Shown in pieces: positions 27,258-35,325 of a DNA stretch of 64,000 nt (position 1 is the stretch's first letter; every line of letters begins with the position of its first letter). The stretch covers positions 682,001 through 746,000 of the forward strand of contig NZ_CP011114.1 of NCBI RefSeq assembly GCF_000993825.1, in the 5' to 3' direction. This DNA is from Paenibacillus durus ATCC 35681. GTDB taxonomy: Bacteria; Bacillota; Bacilli; Paenibacillales; Paenibacillaceae. The position numbers and the translations under genes were made by a program. A model generated the notes under the pieces. It saw only the letters and a list, made by a program, of their open reading frames with translations. It was not told the DNA's origin and ran no database searches.

Positions 27258-27293
27258 TCCGATTAAATTAATTGGTTAAATTAGATAATCGGA
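27258..27293 (+). promoter_or_regulatory. Inverted repeat in the metQ leader
   Basis: TCCGATTA (27258-27265) and TAATCGGA (27286-27293) are perfect inverted repeats just after the predicted transcription start. They could be an operator or a short hairpin. The leader is too short for an S-box riboswitch, and I see no S-box signature. Confidence 0.45.
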
Positions 27294-27332
27294 GAAATCT
27301 ATGGAATGGATATTTAAGGGGGAAGAATGTTT

Positions 27333-28193
27333 ATGAAAAAGGCAATGAATCGCTGGGTATCGCCGCTATTACTGATTATGGCCGTTGTGCTTCTGATCTC
27401 GGGATGCGGAAACAACTCCAACGCCGCTTCGTCAGGGAACAGTTCGGAGCAGGAAGCCAAAACGCTGCGCATCAGCTTTAACCCGGGGCCTTACAGCGAT
27501 CAATTTAAGAACGGCGTTGCGCCTTACCTTGAGAAAAAAGGGTACAAGATTACATACAAGGAGTTCACGGACGGCATTCAACCGAATGTGGCCGTAGCAC
27601 AAGGGGAGATTGACGCCAATGTCTTCCAGCATTCCCTCTACCTTGATTCGATCAATAAAAGAGAAGGGATCAATCTGATTGGTGCGGTCCAAGTTCCGAC
27701 TCCTCCGATGGGCCTGTATTCCAAGAAGCATAAGAGCCTGGATGAGATCAGCGACGGCGCCCAGGTCAATCTGCCGAACGAGCCTGTCAACATGCTGCGG
27801 GCTCTGACCATTCTGAAAGAAGCCGGCTGGATTACGCTGAAGGATAATATTGATCCGCTGCAAACTTCGCTTAACGATGTAACTTCCAATCCGCATAATA
27901 TCAAATTTGTGCCGACGGAGCCCGCTCAAGGACCTCAGGCGCTTCAGGATGTAGATTTTGCCGCCATTCAGGGCAACTTCGCCATTGCGAATAACATCAA
28001 ACTGACAACGGCGCTGAAGCTTGAAAATATGACGGACCCATTCACAAATATCGTGGCCGTGGACAGCAAAAATAAAGACAAGCAGTTCGTAAAAGATATT
28101 ATCGAGGGCTATCATTCACAGGAATTCAAGGACTATATCAAATCCAATCCGGCTTATGAAGGCTACAGACTGCCTGCTTATTTTAATGAATAA
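27333..28193 (+). CDS. metQ: Methionine ABC transporter substrate-binding lipoprotein MetQ
   Basis: The 286-residue product is an NLPA/MetQ-family lipoprotein. Lipobox ISGC places the lipidated cysteine at 25, followed by an Asn/Ser-rich linker. Family segments include FNPGPYSDQF, DANVFQHSLYLD, PNEPVNMLRAL and a C-terminal YHSQEFKDYI. It binds methionine outside the membrane and delivers it to MetNP. AAGGGGGA selects ATG 27333 over one six bases earlier. It is the first gene of the operon. Confidence 0.93.
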   Translation: MKKAMNRWVSPLLLIMAVVLLISGCGNNSNAASSGNSSEQEAKTLRISFNPGPYSDQFKNGVAPYLEKKGYKITYKEFTDGIQPNVAVAQGEIDANVFQHSLYLDSINKREGINLIGAVQVPTPPMGLYSKKHKSLDEISDGAQVNLPNEPVNMLRALTILKEAGWITLKDNIDPLQTSLNDVTSNPHNIKFVPTEPAQGPQALQDVDFAAIQGNFAIANNIKLTTALKLENMTDPFTNIVAVDSKNKDKQFVKDIIEGYHSQEFKDYIKSNPAYEGYRLPAYFNE

Positions 28194-28214
28194 AGATTTC
28201 GGTGAGGTGTAATC

Positions 28215-29423
28215 ATGGTGAATTTTAAATCTTCCGCTGTCGTCGGTCGGCTTCCCGAACATTATTTCAGGGCGCTTAAGGAAAAGGTAGCCGACTACCG
28301 CAGCAGGGGCGTTGATATTATCGATCTGTCCAGCGGCAATCCGGATCAGCCGACGCCGGTGCATATTGTCCGCAGCCTGAAGGAAGCGGCCGACAAGCCG
28401 GAGAACCATGGCTACCCCCCTTTTTACGGGAAAAAGAGCACGCTTGAAGCCGTCGCCGCCTTCTATAAGCGCGAGTATGGCGTCGATCTGGACCCGGAGA
28501 CGGAGATTGCCGTATTTCACGGATCGAGTACCGGCATTATGGGTATCGCGCAAACCTTGCTCGGAACCGGCGATGTTCTGCTGACGGCCAATCCGGCCTA
28601 TCCACCCTATTATGCGGCGGCCGCGATGGCCGGGGCTGAGGTGCATGCGATCCCCGTATACGAAAAAGACGGATTTCTTCCGGATTACCGCACGGTTCCG
28701 GAGGAAATCATTCGGCGCGTGAAGCTGCTGCTGCTTAACTATCCGAACAATCCTACCGGAGCGGTGGCGACGAGGGGCTTCTTCGAGCAGTCGCTCGCTT
28801 TGGCCGCCAAGCATCATTTTCCGGTGGTGAACGATTTCGCGTACGGCGCGTTCGGGTTTGACGGTCTGAGGCCGATTAGTCTTCTGCAGATACCGGGTGG
28901 CAAGGAATACGGCGTGGAAATCTATACGCTGTCCAAGACCTACAATATGGCGGGATGGCGGTTCGGGTTCGCTGCTGGCAACGCTTCGGTCATCAGCGCC
29001 CTTAAGCTGTATCACACGCATGCGTACAGCACAATATTCGGCGCGGTGCAGGATGCGGCCGCGGCCGCGCTGCTTGGACCGCAGGGCAATGTACAACAGC
29101 TTGTCGAGACTTATGAACGCAGGAGAGATGCTTTAGTCTCGAAGCTGCGGAGCATCGGCTGGGACGTTTCAGCTCCCGCAGGAACCTTTTTCGCCTGGTT
29201 TAAAGTACCGAAAGGCTACCGGTCGCGGGAATTTGCCGAGAAGCTGCTGGAAGAGGCCCATGTTGCGGTCGCTCCGGGCGAGGGCTTCGGCTCGCAGGGC
29301 GATTCCTATGTGCGGATCGGACTCGTGAACAGCGAGGAGCAGCTGCTGGAAGCCGCCGAGCGGATTGCAAGAACGGGAATTTTCCGCAAGTCTGCCGTTC
29401 AGTTAAGCGAAGGGAGACCATGA
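28215..29423 (+). CDS. mtnE: PLP-dependent aminotransferase, MtnE-like
   Basis: The 402-residue fold-type I aminotransferase has NYPNNPTGAV (175-184), the aspartate and tyrosine pair in VVNDFAYGAFGFDG, the PLP lysine K241 in TLSKTYNMAGWRFG, and a C-terminal arginine in YVRIGLVNS. It resembles the Bacillus enzyme MtnE (YkrV), which converts 2-keto-4-methylthiobutyrate to methionine in the salvage pathway. It lies between metQ and metN, which supports a methionine role. Other class I aminotransferases (PatA-like) remain possible. Its stop overlaps the region of the metN start. Confidence 0.75.
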   Translation: MVNFKSSAVVGRLPEHYFRALKEKVADYRSRGVDIIDLSSGNPDQPTPVHIVRSLKEAADKPENHGYPPFYGKKSTLEAVAAFYKREYGVDLDPETEIAVFHGSSTGIMGIAQTLLGTGDVLLTANPAYPPYYAAAAMAGAEVHAIPVYEKDGFLPDYRTVPEEIIRRVKLLLLNYPNNPTGAVATRGFFEQSLALAAKHHFPVVNDFAYGAFGFDGLRPISLLQIPGGKEYGVEIYTLSKTYNMAGWRFGFAAGNASVISALKLYHTHAYSTIFGAVQDAAAAALLGPQGNVQQLVETYERRRDALVSKLRSIGWDVSAPAGTFFAWFKVPKGYRSREFAEKLLEEAHVAVAPGEGFGSQGDSYVRIGLVNSEEQLLEAAERIARTGIFRKSAVQLSEGRP

Positions 29424-29425
29424 GG

Positions 29426-30529
29426 ATGATCGAATTAAGGGATATTCACAAGACGTTTACACGCAAAGGACAGACGATTGAAGCGCTGAAAGGCGTAAAC
29501 CTGCGGGTGGATAAAGGCGATATTTTCGGAGTGATCGGGTACAGTGGAGCTGGCAAAAGCACACTGATCCGGATGGTCAACTATCTGGAGCGCCCGACGA
29601 AAGGCCGGGTCTTCGTGGAAGGTGAAGCGCTGGATCAATTCTCTCCGGCGCAGCTTCGCAAGACCAAGAAGAAAATCGGCATGATCTTTCAGCATTTCAA
29701 CCTGCTGGAGTCGAAGACGGTATACGATAACATCGCCATTCCGCTCGTGCTGCTGAAGCAGGACAAGAAGAGCATCCGTGAGCGCGTGACCGAGCTACTG
29801 CAGTTCATCGGGCTGGCCGACAAAGCGGACAGCTACCCGAAGGAACTGTCGGGGGGACAGAAGCAGCGGGTCGGTATTGCCCGGGCGCTGGCGAGTAATC
29901 CTTCGATTCTTCTCTGCGACGAAGCCACTTCGGCGCTTGATCCGCAGACGACCAAATCCATTCTGGACCTGTTGAAAAAAATAAACGAAGAATATCATAT
30001 CACCATTCTCATGATCACGCATGAAATGGCCGTCATTCAGCAAATCTGCAATAAGGTGGCCGTCATGGAAAAGGGCGAGATCATCGAGCAGGGCGAGGTA
30101 CTCGAAGTCTTCGGCAACCCTCAGCATCCCACGACGGAGAGCTTCGTGCGGACCGTTATTCAAACTTCGGTGCCGGAAAGCGTGCTCCAGAGCCTAAATC
30201 CGGAAGGAGCGGGGTGGCTGTTCAAATTGAAATTTGTGGGCGGCAACGCCTCGGAGCCGATCATCGACAGCCTGATTCGAAAATATAACGTCAGCGTCAA
30301 TATTTTGTTTGCCAACATGAGCCAAATCCAGAACACGACGCTGGGTACGATGATTGTGCAGCTCGGCGGCGAGGATCGGGATATTTTCCGGGCAGTTGAA
30401 TTTCTCGGATCACGAGGCGTTGAGATTGGAGAGCTTCAGGATCTACAGGAATTTCAGAACCGCCGGAAAGACCCGGTGATTGCAGAAAGTCATAAGGACC
30501 CGGTGATTAAGGAGGTAACGGCGGTATGA
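29426..30529 (+). CDS. metN: Methionine ABC transporter ATP-binding protein MetN
   Basis: The 367-residue ATPase has Walker A GYSGAGKST (38-46), signature LSGGQKQR, Walker B ILLCDEATSALD and H-loop MITHEM. Residues about 260-340 form the C-terminal NIL (ACT-like) domain that senses intracellular methionine in MetN and inhibits transport. ATG 29426 has AGGGAG nine bases upstream; an ATG at 29420 is too close. The first bases lie immediately after the aminotransferase stop, and the stop overlaps metP by four bases. Confidence 0.94.
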   Translation: MIELRDIHKTFTRKGQTIEALKGVNLRVDKGDIFGVIGYSGAGKSTLIRMVNYLERPTKGRVFVEGEALDQFSPAQLRKTKKKIGMIFQHFNLLESKTVYDNIAIPLVLLKQDKKSIRERVTELLQFIGLADKADSYPKELSGGQKQRVGIARALASNPSILLCDEATSALDPQTTKSILDLLKKINEEYHITILMITHEMAVIQQICNKVAVMEKGEIIEQGEVLEVFGNPQHPTTESFVRTVIQTSVPESVLQSLNPEGAGWLFKLKFVGGNASEPIIDSLIRKYNVSVNILFANMSQIQNTTLGTMIVQLGGEDRDIFRAVEFLGSRGVEIGELQDLQEFQNRRKDPVIAESHKDPVIKEVTAV

Positions 30530-31182
30530 ATACGATTATTACAGCGGATCAGCTATTTCAGGCGCTGCGTGAAACGGTGGTCATGGTGGGGGTATCGCTG
30601 TTTTTCGGGGCGCTGCTCGGCATTCCGATCGGCATTGTGCTTGTGATTACCCGGCCCGGAGGCATCCTGCAGAACCGGTTCGTATTCGCTGTGCTTAATC
30701 CGCTAATCAATGTGGTCCGGTCGCTGCCGTTTATTATTTTGCTGGTCGCTATTATTCCGTTTACCCGGCTGCTCGTTCATACTTCGATTGGGACCAGCGC
30801 CGCCATCGTTCCCCTGGTGGTCTATGTGGCGCCGTATATCGGCCGTCTCGTAGAGAACTCTCTGCTGGAAGTCAGTCCCGGAATCATGGAAGCGGCTGAA
30901 GCGATGGGGGCGACGACGTTTCAGGTGATCTGGCATTTTCTGCTCCCTGAGGCGTTCGGTTCCCTGATTCTGACGATGACTACCGCGACTATTGGACTTA
31001 TCGGGGCAACGGCGATGGCCGGAACAGTCGGCGGGGGAGGCATCGGCGATCTTGCTATTTCCTATGGATACCAGCGTTTTGACACCTTCGTTATTCTCGT
31101 TACGGTTGCCATTCTCATCGTTTTTGTCCAGGGCATACAATCTGCGGGGAACCGGTTTGCCCGTAAGGCCCGCCGGGATTAG
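30526..31182 (+). CDS. metP: Methionine ABC transporter permease MetP (MetI)
   Basis: The 218-residue permease has five predicted membrane segments and the ATPase contact loop EAAEAMGATTFQVIWHFLLPEA. The typical MetI segment TATIGLIGATAMAGTVGGGGIGDLA follows. Its ATG overlaps the metN stop (ATGA), giving translational coupling. With MetQ and MetN it completes the high-affinity methionine importer. Confidence 0.93.
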   Translation: MNTIITADQLFQALRETVVMVGVSLFFGALLGIPIGIVLVITRPGGILQNRFVFAVLNPLINVVRSLPFIILLVAIIPFTRLLVHTSIGTSAAIVPLVVYVAPYIGRLVENSLLEVSPGIMEAAEAMGATTFQVIWHFLLPEAFGSLILTMTTATIGLIGATAMAGTVGGGGIGDLAISYGYQRFDTFVILVTVAILIVFVQGIQSAGNRFARKARRD

Positions 31183-31237
31183 ACGGCAGGCGCCCGGCGA
31201 AACATTACAGTGAAGCTTGCATAAAGGAGTCGAATGG

Positions 31238-31957
31238 ATGAGCATAGCGATCATAGGCGCAATGGAAGAAGAGGTGGAATGGCTGCTGGGCCGGCTGGGG
31301 AATGTTCACAGATCGGAAGCGGCGGGAGGAATCTATTACACCGGAACTTTGGATGGACGGGAGATCGTGCTGCTGCAAAGCGGCGTAGGCAAAGTCAATG
31401 CGGCGCTGACGACGGCGCTGTTGATTGAACGGTATCAGCCGGAGCTGATTATTAATACCGGCTCAGCTGGCGGCATCGGCAGCGGCCTGCGGATCGGCGA
31501 TGTCGTCGTCGGAACGGAGCTGGCTTACTGTGATGTCGATGCGACGGCTTTTCAGCGGTACGTTTACGGTCAGGTGCCGCGAATGCCGGCCCGTTACCCC
31601 GTTCAGGAGGAGTTTCTGGCGCTCGCGCGGAAGCTCGCCGCCGGAAAGCCGGACGGGAGAGTCTTCACCGGCCTGATTACGACCGCCGATTCTTTTATCG
31701 GCAGCAAAGAGGCTGCCGATTTCATCCGCAAGCGGTTCCCGGAATCGCTGGCGACGGATATGGAAGGTGCGGCGATCGCCCAAACCGCGTATCGTTTCGG
31801 TGTGCCGTTTCTGGCGGTGCGCGCCATTTCCGACCTTGCCGGAACTGCTGCGGAAGAGCTGTTCACTTCCAACCTAGAACTGGCGGCTGCGAACTCCGCC
31901 GGGTTTGTGCTGGACTGGGTGAAGCTTTACCTCCCGGCGTTACGCACCGAAATATAA
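31238..31957 (+). CDS. mtnN: 5'-methylthioadenosine/S-adenosylhomocysteine nucleosidase
   Basis: The 239-residue enzyme cleaves adenine from methylthioadenosine and S-adenosylhomocysteine. It starts with IAIIGAMEEEVEWL, holding the catalytic-region glutamate. It has LLQSGVGKVNAA, NTGSAGGI, ATDMEGAAIAQ (ribose-binding Met-Glu) and the catalytic aspartate in AISDLAG. AAGGAG eight bases upstream sets ATG 31238. Its product S-ribosylhomocysteine is the substrate of the divergent LuxS, and its methylthioribose enters the salvage route. It ends the operon before a strong terminator. Confidence 0.95.
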   Translation: MSIAIIGAMEEEVEWLLGRLGNVHRSEAAGGIYYTGTLDGREIVLLQSGVGKVNAALTTALLIERYQPELIINTGSAGGIGSGLRIGDVVVGTELAYCDVDATAFQRYVYGQVPRMPARYPVQEEFLALARKLAAGKPDGRVFTGLITTADSFIGSKEAADFIRKRFPESLATDMEGAAIAQTAYRFGVPFLAVRAISDLAGTAAEELFTSNLELAAANSAGFVLDWVKLYLPALRTEI

Positions 31958-31984
31958 GCTTCGCCAGGCAAGCACTGCACATAT

Positions 31985-32043
31985 AGACAAAGGGAGCGTT
32001 AGGACCCGTACGGCTTTGGGTTCGCGCTCCCTTTGTCTTTTTT
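31985..32043 (+). terminator. Terminator of the metQ-mtnN operon
   Basis: A perfect 14-bp stem (31985-31998 with 32025-32038) is followed by six T residues. Confidence 0.93.
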
Positions 32044-32145
32044 ATGGCTCATTTCGAAAATATTGTTGTCTTTTCAGTTAACGGGCAGAAATGCCGATCG
32101 CTGACGCGTCTGACGTCATTTTAGACGGTGATTTTAAAAGCTCAG

Positions 32146-32209
32146 AAAAAAGTTGATTTTGACAACTATTTTGACTATAATTTTTTAAAAAAGTTGATTT
32201 TGACAACTA
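32146..32209 (+). promoter_or_regulatory. Promoter with two identical operator-like repeats
   Basis: A 23-base sequence occurs twice (32146-32168 and 32187-32209). Its core AGTTGATTTTGACAACT is an imperfect palindrome. TTGATT (32153-32158) inside the first copy and TATAAT (32176-32181) are 17 bases apart and form a good promoter. The second copy would lie just after the transcription start. This fits autorepression by the MarR domain encoded downstream. Confidence 0.75.
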
Positions 32210-32235
32210 ATTTATTTTGAAGGAGCTTTTTTAGC

Positions 32236-33162
32236 ATGCCACAACCTAATCTTTCTATAGTCAAAGGAATCAGAAAATTTAATCGTTTTTATTTCAACTA
32301 CCAATCTTTATTTAATCAACATGTATATGATGACTCTTTATCTTTAACAGAGATTAGATTGTTATATGAAATTAATAAAATAAATACTTGTACAGCAAGA
32401 GTACTACAAGAACAATTAAAATTAGATAAGGGATATGTCAGTAGAGTATTAAAAAGTTTTGAAAATAAAAATATTATCTATAAGGAAAAATGCGAAAATG
32501 ATAGTCGTGTTTTCTTCCTCCATTTGACTTCAGAAGGAAAAGATATTTATCAGAGTCTAGAAAATAAAGCTAATCAACAAGTAATGAAGCTTTTCGAAGA
32601 TATTAGTTTGAAAGATCAACAAAAACTTTTGGAATCAATGGTGACAATTGAAAATATATTAACCAAACAACATAATGAAGATGAGTCGGTTGTTACTATA
32701 CGAGATCATTATACAGACGATGATAAGGAAATAATGATTGAGAAACAAAGAGAATTCTTTATAGACAACTACGGATTTGATGAAAAATTTTTAGAGTATC
32801 TCCGTAGTACTTTTGAAGCGGAAATCGAAAAGATATGGATTGCAGAAGTAGATTGGGAATTTGCTGGATGCATAGGTTTAGTCAAAAAAGATGATAAAAC
32901 AGCTCAATTAAGATGGTTCATTGTTGATACGTCTGCTCGTGGAAAAGGTGTAGGAACGAAATTAATACAAACATTAATTAATTTTTGCCAAAAAACGCAA
33001 TATGAAAAAATATCTTTAGAAACGGTAAGTCAGCTGAAAACAGCTCGAAGATTATATAGTAAATTCGGATTTGAGCTAACTAAAGCAAATGAGCAATTCA
33101 TGTGGGGGCTAGACCTTGTGGAGGAACATTGGGAACTAAAGTTGGATAACTTGCCTCGTTAA
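32236..33162 (+). CDS. MarR-GNAT fusion regulator/acetyltransferase
   Basis: The 308-residue protein joins a MarR-type winged HTH (about 1-145; LTEIRLLYEI, LDKGYVSRVLKSFENKNII and a DSRVFFLHLTSEG wing) to a GNAT acetyltransferase domain (about 155-300; AGCIGLVKKDD, LRWFIVDTSARGKGVGTKL with the acetyl-CoA loop, and TARRLYSKFGFELT). Such fusions are known, but their targets mostly are not. The gene is much more AT-rich than its neighbours, stands alone between terminators, and looks acquired. AAGGAG precedes ATG 32236. Confidence 0.92.
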   Translation: MPQPNLSIVKGIRKFNRFYFNYQSLFNQHVYDDSLSLTEIRLLYEINKINTCTARVLQEQLKLDKGYVSRVLKSFENKNIIYKEKCENDSRVFFLHLTSEGKDIYQSLENKANQQVMKLFEDISLKDQQKLLESMVTIENILTKQHNEDESVVTIRDHYTDDDKEIMIEKQREFFIDNYGFDEKFLEYLRSTFEAEIEKIWIAEVDWEFAGCIGLVKKDDKTAQLRWFIVDTSARGKGVGTKLIQTLINFCQKTQYEKISLETVSQLKTARRLYSKFGFELTKANEQFMWGLDLVEEHWELKLDNLPR

Positions 33163-33192
33163 TCTCTAACGGGACACGATAGTTAAATAACC

Positions 33193-33229
33193 GTGCATAA
33201 CCCCACCAACGAATGGTGGGGTTATGCAC
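33193..33229. terminator. Strong hairpin between convergent genes
   Basis: A perfect 16-bp stem (33193-33208 with 33214-33229) with a five-base loop separates two convergent genes. Only a weak T-rich tract follows. Confidence 0.7.
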
Positions 33230-33274
33230 TATTTAGAAGACAATAAAGGAACATTATTTTAGATAATAGCCTTT

Positions 33275-34066
33275 TTACAGGATGAATTTATCGATAACTT
33301 GCTTGACTCCGTCCTCGTTATTGCTTGCCGTTATATAGTTCGCAATTTCCTTCAGTGCCGGAATGGCATTGCCCATAGCTACACCGAGACCGGCGGTCTC
33401 CAGCATTTCATGGTCGTTCCACGAGTCGCCCACGGCGATCGTCTCGGACAGCTCGCAGCCGAAATAGTCTGCCAGAAATTCAAGCGCCAGCCCCTTGGTG
33501 CCTTCGCTGTGCATGATTTCAAGAAAGTGCGGCTTCGATTTGGTAATATGAACCTCGCTGCCGAGCAGCTCCCGGAGTTTGGGCGCCAGTTCGTCGAGGA
33601 AGTCGGGATCGTCGATGATCAGCAGCTTAGGGGTCTTGATCCCGGCAAGCTTTTTCCAATCCGGCTCAATGAAGTATTGGGTCTTGTTCAGTGTTGCATA
33701 ATCGACTAGCTTCTGGTTCTCCTCGCGGGAATACAGCTTATCGTCGACATAAGTTTGCAGATGCAGGTTGTGCTCTATGCAGTATTCAAAAACTTTATGA
33801 ACCGCGTCCTGAGGCACAAAGCGCTCGTACAGCACTTTTTCGTCCATCAGATTCTTCACCAGGGAGCCCTGATATGTAATGATCGGCACATTAAGTCCGG
33901 TCTGGCGGGCAATGGCCTGGGCGGATGCGTAAGCGCGTCCGGTGGCTAGCGTGACAACCACGCCTGCGGCTATGGCCGCTTCCAGCGCCGCCTGTGTGGC
34001 GGGGGTTACTTCCTTGTCGTCATTGATCAGCGTATCGTCAATGTCGATGGCAATCAGCTTGTACAT
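33275..34066 (-). CDS. Cof-type HAD superfamily phosphatase
   Basis: The 263-residue cytosolic hydrolase has the nucleophile motif DIDDT (8-12), a threonine motif in TLATGRAY, a type IIB cap in the middle and the final GDSWNDHEML motif with the metal aspartates. These features place it in the Cof/YidA group, which removes phosphate from sugar phosphates or cofactors such as FMN. AAGGAGAG precedes the ATG at 34066; an open upstream extension has no ribosome site. The substrate is not known. Confidence 0.93.
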   Translation of the reverse strand: MYKLIAIDIDDTLINDDKEVTPATQAALEAAIAAGVVVTLATGRAYASAQAIARQTGLNVPIITYQGSLVKNLMDEKVLYERFVPQDAVHKVFEYCIEHNLHLQTYVDDKLYSREENQKLVDYATLNKTQYFIEPDWKKLAGIKTPKLLIIDDPDFLDELAPKLRELLGSEVHITKSKPHFLEIMHSEGTKGLALEFLADYFGCELSETIAVGDSWNDHEMLETAGLGVAMGNAIPALKEIANYITASNNEDGVKQVIDKFIL

Positions 34067-34301
34067 TCGGTTTCTCTCCTTATATAAATCTGCTGCTTGG
34101 GAAACGGATGAGCTGACTAAATTGTATCCTAAAAATAAGGGGAGAACAATCGCGATAAATACAGACTGGACAAAAGGAGGAAGGCTTGGTATACTTCGGT
34201 AGCCGCACGTGTGTTCGTGTTTATGAGAAACGGTGCTGTCCTGCCAAAGGATGGCGCAGCCGTTTCTCCCTAGCATCTTAGAAAGGGGCGTTTGCAAAGC
34301 G

Positions 34302-35015
34302 ATGATGGGCAAATCCCACCTGGTGATCAGCACCGGGGTCACTTTGTCGGCCATGCAGCTGGCCGGCTGTCATATCACGGTTCCCGTTGTCGCCGTAGCG
34401 CTGCTCAGCTCGCTGCTTCCCGACATCGACGAACCGAATTCGCTGCTTGTACGCAGTGCGGTTCCTGCTTTTTTGCTGCGCACGCTGCAGTTAACGTTGA
34501 TCGCCGCCGCCGTCTTTTTGTATTTTGCGGATATTGCGCCGTATCCTTGGAATATCGTACTGGCGCTGCTCATTGGCAGCGTAGCGTTTCTGCCGGGACG
34601 AAGGCTGCGTAAGCTCTTCATGCTGCTGATCGCAGTGGGACTGATGGCGTTCGGAAGCGCTTATGATCCCTGGAATGCGATCGCGGGCAGCATTCTGGTC
34701 ATTGCCGCGCTCGTTCCCCACCGGGGGTTAACCCATACGCTGTACGGCGTGGCCGGGTGGACGGCGCTGTTATATGTTGCCGGGCAGGGAATAGAAGGCG
34801 GAGGCCTCCTGTGGATTGCCGGCGGTCTGTCGTATGCGCTGCATCTGCTGGCGGACTCGCTCACCCAGCGGGGCATCACTCCGCTGCCGCCCCTGCCCTT
34901 CAAGCTGCGGCTGAAGCTGATGAGCACCGGCACGAAGAAGGGCGGGGCCGTGGAAGGAGTTTGCGTCACGTTGACGTTGGTGCTGGTCGTCCTGACTTTT
35001 GTTGTTGGCCGGTAG
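34302..35015 (+). CDS. YdjM-like membrane-bound metal-dependent hydrolase
   Basis: The 237-residue membrane protein has several hydrophobic segments. It carries the family metal motifs: an early histidine in GKSHLVISTG, LLPDIDEPNS, PHRGLTHTL and ALHLLADSLTQRGI. These match the YdjM / DUF457 family, linked to LexA control in Escherichia coli and to membrane functions elsewhere; the activity is unproven. Two adjacent ATG codons (34302, 34305) could serve as start, with AAAGGGG further upstream. A 45-base inverted repeat at about 34224-34269 lies in its leader. A terminator follows. Confidence 0.82.
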   Translation: MMGKSHLVISTGVTLSAMQLAGCHITVPVVAVALLSSLLPDIDEPNSLLVRSAVPAFLLRTLQLTLIAAAVFLYFADIAPYPWNIVLALLIGSVAFLPGRRLRKLFMLLIAVGLMAFGSAYDPWNAIAGSILVIAALVPHRGLTHTLYGVAGWTALLYVAGQGIEGGGLLWIAGGLSYALHLLADSLTQRGITPLPPLPFKLRLKLMSTGTKKGGAVEGVCVTLTLVLVVLTFVVGR

Positions 35016-35069
35016 CGGCGGGCTTTGGACGCTTGAAGTTCCTTAGGTCCGCATAGTGGGCGGGCCGAT

Positions 35070-35127
35070 GCGCGAAGAGCTTTTGCCGTCCAGGGTTCCC
35101 GGACCTTAAGCCTTCGCGCTTTTTTTG
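35070..35127 (+). terminator. Terminator after the YdjM-like gene
   Basis: An 8-bp stem (35070-35077 with 35112-35119) extended by inner pairs is followed by eight T residues. Confidence 0.88.
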
Positions 35128-35325
35128 TCGAATGATTGACTTTCTTCAAATGAGCACAAATAATGGAATTCAGCTTGAGCCGATCGAATACATGATATGA
35201 TTGTGTTTGATGAATGAACGATATAAGAATGTGTTAAATGAATGGAACAATTGGGCGGGCTGAGATTAGAGTCAATGAAGCCAAGCGGATATTTTGCAAG
35301 CGCAGTCAAAAGGAGGGGGAGAAGC

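Noticed and set aside
28116..29096. A 326-codon frame antisense to the MtnE-like aminotransferase
   Set aside because: The composition is that of a GC-driven shadow frame, without domains.
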